This document shows, in pieces, positions 57,822 to 64,000 of a stretch of 64,000 nucleotides of DNA. The notes beneath the pieces are model-generated. The model ran no database searches and was not told the DNA's origin. It worked only from the letters and a program-made list of their open reading frames with translations. Location: contig NZ_CP094532.1 of the NCBI RefSeq assembly GCF_022811685.1, forward strand, positions 1,885,501 through 1,949,500, in the 5' to 3' direction. The stretch comes from Chryseobacterium suipulveris (GTDB taxonomy: Bacteria > Bacteroidota > Bacteroidia > Flavobacteriales > Weeksellaceae). Positions within the stretch are counted from its first letter, which is position 1. Every line of letters begins with the position of its first letter. The position numbers were made by a program, and so were the translations under genes.

Positions 57822-60026
57822 ATGGTTTACGATTTAGAACAGGAAAACAAGGAAATCCTTGCACGATATAAAGACTTAATTTCGAATACGTACCGAGCTC
57901 TGGATGAGGAACAAAACAAACTCATCCGGAAAGCGTTCGATATTGCGCTGGATGCACATAAAGACCAACGCCGAAAAACCGGCGAACCCTACATTTACCA
58001 TCCCATCGAAGTGGCGAAGATCGTGGCCAACGAAATCGGTTTGGGAGCAACTTCCATCGCTTGTGCGCTTCTGCACGACGTGATCGAGGATTCCGATTAC
58101 ACCTACGACGACATCAAGAAAATCTTTGGCGAAAAGATTGCGAATATCGTGAACGGACTCACCAAGATTTCGGTGATGAACCACCAGAATATCTCGATCC
58201 AAAGTGAGAATTACCGTAAACTCCTGCTTACACTTTCCGAAGATTTCCGCGTCATCCTGATCAAAATTGCGGATCGGCTTCACAATATGCGCACGCTCGA
58301 AAGTATGGCGCCCGACAAACAGAAAAAGATCGCTTCGGAAACCGTTTACATTTACGCTCCTTTGGCGCACCGACTTGGTTTATACAACATCAAATCCGAG
58401 CTTGAGGACTTGTCGTTAAAGTTCAACAATCCCGATGTATATTTCGACATTTCCGAAAAACTCGAACTCGCAAAAGTAAACCGCGAAAAATACATCGAGG
58501 AGTTCCGTAAAGAAGTAATGGAACAGTTGGAGGAAGAAGGGCTGAATGTTTCCATTAAAGGTCGCGCAAAAGCCATTTCGTCCATCTACAGGAAAATGCT
58601 GAAGCAGGGTGTGACTTTCGAGGAAGTATTCGACAATTACGCGATCCGAATCATCTACAAATCCGACGCGAAAAACGAAAAATTTCTCGCCTGGAAAATC
58701 TACTCCATTGTCACAGACCTTTACCACAGCAATCCGCAGCGAATGCGCGACTGGATTTCGCAGCCAAGATCGACGGGTTACGAAAGTTTGCACCTCACCA
58801 TTTTAGGTCCCGATAAAAAGTGGATCGAAGTACAGATCCGCTCCGAGAGAATGGACGATATCGCCGAAAAAGGTGTTGCCGCCCATTACAAATACAAGGA
58901 AGGTTTCCGCGCAAACAGTGACGAGAAAAACTTTGAAACCTGGGTTACCGAAATCCGCGAAGTTCTGGAAAACCAGCAATCGCTTTCTACGACGGAACTT
59001 TTAGATAATATTAAACTCAATCTTTATTCCAAGGAAGTTTTCGTTTTCACGCCGAGAGGCGAGATTAAGATTCTTCCGATTGGTTCCACTGCGCTGGATT
59101 TTGCGTTTTCAGTACACTCCGATTTGGGGATGAAATGTCTCGGCGCAAAAGTGAACGGCAAACTGGTCCCGATTTCGTACATCCTGCAAAACGGCGATCA
59201 GGTCGATATTCTTTCCTCGCAAAACCAAAAACCGAAAGCAGACTGGCTTGATTTTGTGGTGACCTCGAAAGCGAAATCGAAAATCAAAGCGATTCTGAAT
59301 TCCGAGAAAAACCAGTTGGTGGAAGAAGGCAAGGAAATCCTTCAACGGAAAATGCGCCACGCCAAACTGAACTATAACGACGAGGAAATCAACAAGATGC
59401 AGAAGTTTTTCGGACTGAAAACTTCGCAGGAAATGTTCCTGAAATTCCAGAACGGGCAACTCGACACGAGCGACATCAAAAAATATACGGAGGGAAAAGG
59501 TTTGCTGAGCAACCTGTTGCAGCGCTTCCGAAAATCTCCGACCAAGAACGAACTGATCCATGATGCTCACGACACGAACCTCGATATGATTGTTTTCGGG
59601 AAAGATGAGGAAAAAATGAACTACTCTTTCGCCAAATGCTGCACAGTGATTCCAGGCGACAAAATCTTTGGATTCATCACCATTTCCGATGGAATCAAAG
59701 TGCATAATGACAACTGTCCGAATGCGATCAACCTGCGTGCTCAGTACGATTACCGCGTGCTTCCTGCAAAATGGGTGAATGAGGAAAGCTTCAAAAACCG
59801 AATCAAGATCGAGATCGAAGGACTTGACAGAATGGGAATGATCAACGACATCACCGCCGTAATCAGCAACAATATGAACATGGATATGAAGAGTATGTCG
59901 ATCGAGTCCAACAACGGCATCTTCCTCGGAAACATCCTTCTGGAAGTAAAAAACAAAAGCCAGCTCGAGGAAACTTTCAAACAGCTGAAAAACATTAACG
60001 GGGTTTCGAGAGTGAAGAGAATATAG
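57822..60026 (+). CDS. rsh: Bifunctional (p)ppGpp synthetase/hydrolase
   Basis: 734 residues with the full RelA/SpoT order. Hydrolase HD domain: YHPIEVAKIVANEIGL and ACALLHDVIEDSD (~residue 85), IADRLHNMRTLESM (~150). Synthetase: FDNYAIRIIYKSD (~270), SQPRSTGYESLHLTILGP (~310), HYKYKEG (~355). TGS domain: FVFTPRGEIKILPIGSTALDFAFSVHSDLG (~400). A CC-type helical region and a C-terminal ACT domain (GLDRMGMINDITAVISNNMNMDMKSM). The HD residues are intact, so both activities are expected. It regulates the stringent response. Confidence 0.95.
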   Translation: MVYDLEQENKEILARYKDLISNTYRALDEEQNKLIRKAFDIALDAHKDQRRKTGEPYIYHPIEVAKIVANEIGLGATSIACALLHDVIEDSDYTYDDIKKIFGEKIANIVNGLTKISVMNHQNISIQSENYRKLLLTLSEDFRVILIKIADRLHNMRTLESMAPDKQKKIASETVYIYAPLAHRLGLYNIKSELEDLSLKFNNPDVYFDISEKLELAKVNREKYIEEFRKEVMEQLEEEGLNVSIKGRAKAISSIYRKMLKQGVTFEEVFDNYAIRIIYKSDAKNEKFLAWKIYSIVTDLYHSNPQRMRDWISQPRSTGYESLHLTILGPDKKWIEVQIRSERMDDIAEKGVAAHYKYKEGFRANSDEKNFETWVTEIREVLENQQSLSTTELLDNIKLNLYSKEVFVFTPRGEIKILPIGSTALDFAFSVHSDLGMKCLGAKVNGKLVPISYILQNGDQVDILSSQNQKPKADWLDFVVTSKAKSKIKAILNSEKNQLVEEGKEILQRKMRHAKLNYNDEEINKMQKFFGLKTSQEMFLKFQNGQLDTSDIKKYTEGKGLLSNLLQRFRKSPTKNELIHDAHDTNLDMIVFGKDEEKMNYSFAKCCTVIPGDKIFGFITISDGIKVHNDNCPNAINLRAQYDYRVLPAKWVNEESFKNRIKIEIEGLDRMGMINDITAVISNNMNMDMKSMSIESNNGIFLGNILLEVKNKSQLEETFKQLKNINGVSRVKRI

Positions 60027-60362
60027 GTGATTGGTGATGAGTGATGAGTGATGACCAGGTCAAACTCATTAAAAAGACAATTTGATCAAAACCACAAAAG
60101 TCATAAAAGAATTCTTCATAAAAACTGTTTTTTTGGTATTGATAAAGTTTTTTGAAAGAAGACAAAAGAAAAAATCTTCGATTTTTTAAACTTTTGTGTC
60201 CTTGCAGTATGTTGATTTTAAATTCATAGTTTCTAAACATATAACTTTTGTCAATCTTTTGTGGTTAAAATCATAATGAGTATTACTTGAAGTTGGGTGA
60301 TCACTGATTGTCGGTTTTTATATTTTTTCCTATTTTTGTCCGTCGCAACAAAGTTTGGAAGC
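60027..60362. repeat. Spacer with AACCACAAAAG-bounded element and nhaA promoter region
   Basis: An element bounded by AACCACAAAAG (60090-60100) and CTTTTGTGGTT (60256-60266), a perfect 11-bp inverted pair, matches in size and ends the one at 27224-27390. A TATTTTTG -7 box lies at 60331-60338. Confidence 0.65.
60331..60338 (+). promoter_or_regulatory. Putative nhaA promoter -7 box
   Basis: TATTTTTG matches TAnnTTTG. If used for nhaA, its 5' leader of ~235 nt contains the entire MITE-like copy C. Confidence 0.45.
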
Positions 60363-60530
60363 TAGAGCGTGTTTAAATCTTATTAAAAATGACATTTTGT
60401 CGGAAATTTTCTTTTAGCCCGACCCTAAAGGGCGGAAAATTTCCTTCAAAATAAACTTAAATTTGATCGTTTTAGGGTCGGGGTAATCAAATTTAAGTTT
60501 ATTTTGAAAATTTGAGCACTCTCTGACTGT
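60363..60530. mobile_element. MITE-like double-hairpin element, copy C
   Basis: Hairpin 1: GGAAATTTTC (60402-60411) with GAAAATTTCC (60435-60444). Hairpin 2: a perfect 21-bp stem, 60447-60467 with 60486-60506, loop 60468-60485. In addition CCCGACCCTAAA (60418-60429) and TTTAGGGTCGGG (60471-60482) are perfect 12-nt complements joining the two loops. Weak terminal repeats (AGAGCGTG.../...GCACTCT). The best-preserved internal structure of the three copies. Confidence 0.8.
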
Positions 60531-60576
60531 TAGGACTTTTCGCCTAATCGCTTTCTGAACTTCACAAAAAAAATTC

Positions 60577-61755
60577 ATGCTTATTACCGATTATTTCAAG
60601 AAATTTCTCCACAGTTCGCAATCGTCAGGAATTATTCTCATCCTATGTGTCGCCATCTCGCTGTTAATTGCCAACTCATCATTAGGAGCTTCATTCCAAA
60701 ATCTTCTTGACACCAAAATCGGGACAGAAATTTTTCACCTCAATTATCCTTTAAGCATTTGGATTAATGATGGTTTGATGGCAATCTTCTTCCTTCTTGT
60801 GGGGTTGGAAATCAAACGTGAAATCGTCGAAGGCGAACTTTCTTCCTTTAAAAGCGCGTCATTGCCGATTATCGCAGCAGTGGGCGGAATGGCTGTTCCC
60901 GCAGGAATTTTCTACCTTTTCAACCAGGGAACGGATTATGTGAAAGGTTGGGCAATCCCGATGGCGACGGATATTGCGTTTTCTTTGGCGATTATTTCGA
61001 TGCTGGGAAAAAGGGTTCCGCTGTCGTTAAAAATCTTTTTGGCGGCACTCGCAATTGTCGACGATTTAGGAGCGATTGTGGTGATCGCGATTTTCTACAC
61101 AGAGCAGCTGCATTGGGATTATCTCGGTTTATCGGCTTTGATGGTGGTGATTCTGATTGCTTTGAATTTCTTTAAATTCACCAAGCATATTTTCTACATT
61201 ATCCCAGGAATTTTTCTGTGGTACTTTATGCACCATTCGGGAATTCACGCGACGATTGCGGGAGTTTTACTCGCATTCACGATTCCCACCAACGTTTCTA
61301 CCACCGAAATTTCACCATTAGAAAAACTCGAACAGAAACTTCACCTTCCCGTGAACTTCCTGATTATGCCTGTTTTTGCTTTGGCAAATACCAATATCAC
61401 CTTTAAAGACGGGATGGTCGATGGACTTTTCACGAACTTTGGTTATGGAATTATTCTCGGATTATTTTGGGGTAAAGTCTTGGGAATCACTACTTTCTCA
61501 TGGCTTTTCATCAAACTGAAAATCAGCTCGTTACCCGACAGAAGTTCGTGGACTCAAATGATCGGCGCAGGTTTACTGGCAGGAATCGGATTTACGATGT
61601 CGATTTTCATCGCGCTACTTTCATTCAAAGGACATCCCGAAATTCAGGACGAGGCGAAATTTGCGGTTTTGGTTGCATCGGTAATTTCTGGATTTGCGGG
61701 GTACTCGTTGTTGAAGTTTGTGGGGAAAAAGAAGGCGGGAAATTTGGAAATGTGA
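60577..61755 (+). CDS. nhaA: Na+/H+ antiporter NhaA
   Basis: 392 residues of a multi-spanning inner-membrane antiporter that exports Na+ for H+. Marker segments: PLSIWINDGLMAIFFLLVGLEIKREI (its core NDGLMAIFFLLVGLEIKRE is family-diagnostic), KGWAIPMATDIAFSLAIISMLG, the Asp pair in LAALAIVDDLGAIVVIAIF (ion site, ~residue 165) and GAGLLAGIGFTMSIFIALLSF (K300-equivalent region). All essential segments are present. Downstream, the stop codon is followed by a long repeat array. Confidence 0.96.
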   Translation: MLITDYFKKFLHSSQSSGIILILCVAISLLIANSSLGASFQNLLDTKIGTEIFHLNYPLSIWINDGLMAIFFLLVGLEIKREIVEGELSSFKSASLPIIAAVGGMAVPAGIFYLFNQGTDYVKGWAIPMATDIAFSLAIISMLGKRVPLSLKIFLAALAIVDDLGAIVVIAIFYTEQLHWDYLGLSALMVVILIALNFFKFTKHIFYIIPGIFLWYFMHHSGIHATIAGVLLAFTIPTNVSTTEISPLEKLEQKLHLPVNFLIMPVFALANTNITFKDGMVDGLFTNFGYGIILGLFWGKVLGITTFSWLFIKLKISSLPDRSSWTQMIGAGLLAGIGFTMSIFIALLSFKGHPEIQDEAKFAVLVASVISGFAGYSLLKFVGKKKAGNLEM

Positions 61756-62088
61756 TAATTTGGAAATGGAGCAATGTAGAAATTTAACAATGTAGCAATG
61801 TAGCAATCGGCAATCGGCAATCGGCGATTTGAGGTGGTTGCAATTGTTGCAGTGGTTGCAGTGGTTTCAAGTTTCAAGTTTCAAGTTTCAAGTTTACTCA
61901 CAATTTTCTTTATTTTTTTTATTTGAGTTCGTGAATGCTTCGCATTTCAAGTTTCAGGTCTCAAGTTTCAAGATCATTCCTGAAAAAAGAAATTCACTCA
62001 AAGAAATTCACTCGAAGAAATTCACCGCGCAGCGAATTCACCATTTACATTTTTCACTCTCCAACTCACCCACTCACCCACACAAAAC
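61756..62088. repeat. Composite repeat array between nhaA and brkB-like genes
   Basis: In order: AGCAATGT units; CAATCGG units (three); GTTGCAGTG units; GTTTCAA units (four, 61863-61893); an ACTCACAA segment and a GTGAATGCTTCGCATTTCAAG segment also seen near 8700; CACTCGAAGAAATT units; and finally CCAACTCACC/CACTCACC units up to the brkB-like stop codon at 62089. No gene lies here. Confidence 0.85.
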
Positions 62089-63087
62089 CTACTCCACCTT
62101 CACCGTATGCGAATCGCTGTTTTCTTCCATATCGGGAAGGATTTTGGGGTTGAAGTTTTCTGCGGAAGCCGCGATTTCATCAGCCATCATTTTTTCGACG
62201 CGCACTTTCTTGATGGCAATATTGAGTTCATTACCCAAAAGAATGAGGATAATGTTGATATTCACCCAAACCATTACCAGAATAATCGAGCCGATCGAAC
62301 CATAAAGTACGTTGTAGCGGGCAAAATCCTTTACATAAATCGCAAAAAAATACGTTACCAAGACGAACAGTAAAGTGGTGAGAATTGCTCCGGGAATCGC
62401 CTGTTTGAAGGTCGTAATTTTCAGGCAACCCACCCAATAGAAAAGCGTGAGCAGGATGAAGTAAAAAACAGGAAACGAAATAAACCCGATAATCGCCGAC
62501 ATATTGTTGACTAACCACGAAATATTGATTTCCGGGGTGAAGAGTTTCAGCACGACCTCGCTGTAATACACTCCTAAAAGTGAAGCGATAATCAACAGCA
62601 CGAACGCAATGGTAATCACAAATGCGACAAGATATTCCTTCACTACTCCGCGTTGCAGGTTGGTATTGAGGTTGAAACCGTTGATCAGGGAATGGGTTCC
62701 GTTCACCGCAAAAATCATCGCAAAAACTATCGTGAGATTGCTGATGTTTTTCATATTCGGAATAATGAAATTGGTGATGTAGCCCGAAACGTCTTTCTGG
62801 ATGTGCGCAGGAAAAATATTTGGCATCAGCACCTCAAAAATATAGAACTGAAGCTTGTCGTAGTGCGGAAGATAAGGCAACAGCGAAAGCAAAAAGAGGA
62901 TGAACGGGAACAAGCTAAGAAAAAAGCTCCACGAGATGCTTGCCGCGATTCGCCCAATCTGCATCCTGAAAACTCCCTGTCCGTAAACCTCGAACATTTT
63001 CCATAGAGAAATGCCCAAAAAAGGAATATGGATGCCGTCCAGAAAATCGCGGATTTTGATCAGGAACTGCGGGGTTTTAATGCTCAT
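62089..63087 (-). CDS. YihY/virulence factor BrkB family membrane protein
   Basis: 332 residues with six predicted transmembrane helices, among them AASISWSFFLSLFPFILFLLSLLP (YihY signature A-x-A-x-S-x-x-F-S-L-F-P), ISNLTIVFAMIFAVNG, EYLVAFVITIAFVLLIIASLLG and ILTTLLFVLVTYFFAIYV; NVLYGSIGSIILVMVWVNINIILILLGNELN is typical. Once called RNase BN, but members are membrane proteins without known enzymatic function. A short acidic tail with Lys follows. The stop codon abuts a CCAACTC-type repeat array. Divergent from rlmH. Confidence 0.9.
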   Translation of the reverse strand: MSIKTPQFLIKIRDFLDGIHIPFLGISLWKMFEVYGQGVFRMQIGRIAASISWSFFLSLFPFILFLLSLLPYLPHYDKLQFYIFEVLMPNIFPAHIQKDVSGYITNFIIPNMKNISNLTIVFAMIFAVNGTHSLINGFNLNTNLQRGVVKEYLVAFVITIAFVLLIIASLLGVYYSEVVLKLFTPEINISWLVNNMSAIIGFISFPVFYFILLTLFYWVGCLKITTFKQAIPGAILTTLLFVLVTYFFAIYVKDFARYNVLYGSIGSIILVMVWVNINIILILLGNELNIAIKKVRVEKMMADEIAASAENFNPKILPDMEENSDSHTVKVE

Positions 63088-63092
63088 TCATC

Positions 63093-63100
63093 TATATTTG
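63093..63100 (+). promoter_or_regulatory. rlmH promoter -7 box
   Basis: TATATTTG ends 17 nt before the rlmH ATG, in the 30-bp gap to the divergent brkB-like gene. Confidence 0.6.
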
Positions 63101-63117
63101 CAGAACAAAGATAATAA

Positions 63118-63591
63118 ATGCGAATCAATTTAATCTGCATCGGAAAGACCGACGACAAGGAAATTTCACGGCTGATCCAGTATTACCAAAACCGCTTGCC
63201 AAAGCACTGGAATTTCGAGGTCACGGAGATTCCCGATGTGAAAAACGCCAAAAACCTTTCGCCCGAACTTCTGAAAAAAGAGGAAGGAAAACTCTTCCTG
63301 ATGCTTACCGAAAATTCAGACCACGTCGTACTTCTCGACGAAAAAGGAAAACAGTTTACCAGCAGAGAATTCGCCGCCAAGATCGACAACTGGATGAATT
63401 CCTCCCTCAAGAAAATTTCGTTTTTCATCGGCGGAGCGTATGGATTTTCAGAAGAAATTTATCAAAGAGCCAACGAGAAAATGTCGCTTTCAAAGATGAC
63501 TTTCACCCACCAGATGATCCGCTTATTTTTTGTGGAACAGATTTACCGAGCCGACCAGATTTTGCAGGGAAAACCGTATCACAACGACTGA
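63118..63591 (+). CDS. rlmH: 23S rRNA pseudouridine-1915 N3-methyltransferase
   Basis: 157 residues of the SPOUT class. MRINLICIGKTDDKEISRLIQYYQNRL starts the family; LLDEKGKQFTSREFA and the SAM knot FFIGGAYGFSEEIYQRA...LSKMTFTHQMIRLFFVEQIYRA (parts: FIGGAYGFSEE, FTHQMIRLFFVEQ) complete it. The enzyme methylates helix 69 of 23S rRNA in the assembled ribosome. The end YRADQILQGKPYHND is typical. Heptad arrays follow the stop codon. Confidence 0.97.
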   Translation: MRINLICIGKTDDKEISRLIQYYQNRLPKHWNFEVTEIPDVKNAKNLSPELLKKEEGKLFLMLTENSDHVVLLDEKGKQFTSREFAAKIDNWMNSSLKKISFFIGGAYGFSEEIYQRANEKMSLSKMTFTHQMIRLFFVEQIYRADQILQGKPYHND

Positions 63592-63712
63592 GAGAAATTT
63601 GAGGGTTTCTTGCCTGCTGCAAGCAGGGAGGTTTGGAGTTTGAGGTTTGAGGTTTGATATTGTTTCAAGTTTCAGGTTTCATCCCGCATTCGCGGGACAG
63701 GAGTTTCAAGTT
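63592..63712 (+). repeat. Heptad arrays and mini-hairpin after rlmH
   Basis: Right after the stop, GTTTGAGG/GTTTGGAG units appear, interrupted by a CCTGC/GCAGG hairpin (~63612-63628), then GTTTCAA/GTTTCAG units, then CCCGCATTCGCGGG-ACAGG (as near 8609), then more GTTTCAA. The rest of the gap up to the second higB promoter is AT-rich with nothing else recognisable. Confidence 0.8.
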
Positions 63713-63849
63713 TGATTACGCCGAAATTTGTTGTATCAAATGATTGCGATGATGTTTTTAAATTGGTGTGGCAGGAAAAGATGTGTAAATTTACGTGTTG
63801 TCTGTAACGTAATGCCAAAAATAATTCCGTCAAAAAAATCAAATTAATG

Positions 63850-63881
63850 TTCCCAATTTGGGAATTTTTGCGTTATATTTG
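63850..63881 (+). promoter_or_regulatory. Promoter and operator of a second higBA module
   Basis: A perfect dyad TTCCCAATTTGGGAA (63850-63864) and a -7 box TATATTTG (63874-63881) precede the GTG at 63897 by the same distance (16 nt from box G to start) as in the first higBA. Confidence 0.65.
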
Positions 63882-63896
63882 CTTAAAATTAATTGA

Positions 63897-64000
63897 GTGA
63901 GAGTTATAGCAAAGAAAATATTGCGAGAATTTTGGGAAAAACATTCAGATTGTGAGCAACAACTTAAATCTTGGTATAAGGAAGCGAGTAAAGCGGAATG
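63897..64000 (+). CDS. Second HigB-type toxin (5' end only)
   Basis: From a GTG at 63897 the frame reads VRVIAKKILREFWEKHSDCE...LKSWYKEASKAEW and runs off the window. It aligns closely with the complete HigB at 15733-16020 (MIAKRTLKEFWELHSDAEQYLKTW), including the FWExHSDxE motif. Its antitoxin, expected downstream, is outside the window. The promoter and dyad match those of the first pair. Confidence 0.8.
   Translation, partial: MRVIAKKILREFWEKHSDCEQQLKSWYKEASKAE

Overview
The window is chromosomal DNA of a Bacteroidota bacterium, most likely a Weeksellaceae member of the Chryseobacterium/Kaistella type. The signs are: two secreted proteins with type IX secretion (T9SS) C-terminal sorting domains, promoters carrying the Bacteroidota -7 box TAnnTTTG, almost no Shine-Dalgarno sequences, AT-rich spacers and flavobacterial-type protein sequences. 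The genus is an inference from protein flavour, not from a search.

Layout. 1-4.1 kb: start of dnaN, a DUF2490 protein, a 16-codon micro-ORF with its own terminator, and an arsenic cluster arsR-arsM-arsC-like phosphatase. 4.1-17.9 kb: housekeeping (uvrA, YheT-type hydrolase, tRNA-Arg(CCT), M28 peptidase lipoprotein, methionine aminotransferase, lipid kinase, DUF3298/4163 lipoprotein, gyrB, a higBA toxin-antitoxin pair, lysS). 18-29.8 kb: a metal-handling island with a CzcA/CusA RND pump, TolC-type channel and adaptor lipoprotein, an ApbE flavin transferase, a cytochrome b561-like protein with an acidic/His tail, a VIT-type Fe/Mn transporter, and two paralogous small exported proteins of unknown function, both with GTG starts. 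29.8-37.7 kb: pabA/trpG, lipB, an AadE-type adenylyltransferase, a 2-oxoacid dehydrogenase E2, a GNAT enzyme, SDR-type threonine dehydrogenase and a degenerate polysaccharide deacetylase. 37.8-42.4 kb: cell-surface genes. 42.5-43.9 kb: rpsF-rpsR-rplI. 44.1-64 kb: ClC antiporter, glutamate-synthase-like protein, DUF4197, DUF493, ArsC/Spx-like protein, deoxynucleoside kinase, glutaminyl cyclotransferase, M1 peptidase, dacB with an adjoining histidine kinase, relA/spoT, nhaA, YihY/BrkB, rlmH, and the first codons of a second HigB toxin cut by the window edge.

The most unusual content lies between the genes. (1) A ~150-bp, MITE-like double-hairpin element occurs three times (12.9, 44.0 and 60.4 kb); two copies differ by a compensating base-pair change, and one copy appears to lie in the nhaA 5' leader. 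(2) Arrays with ~7-nt periodicity start at or overlap the stop codons of about a dozen genes, mostly purine-rich on the coding strand; similar arrays sit in frame inside lysS, between catalytic core and C-terminal extension, and inside the E2 linker. (3) Two further dispersed repeat families and a 166-bp element with 27-bp inverted ends fill other gaps. (4) Several gene relics (TonB-receptor C-terminus, DUF4143 ATPase, PhlG-like hydrolase, lysS 3' end) mark past rearrangement.

No CRISPR array, insertion sequence with an intact transposase, rRNA or prophage was seen. All product names come from reading protein motifs; no database search was run.
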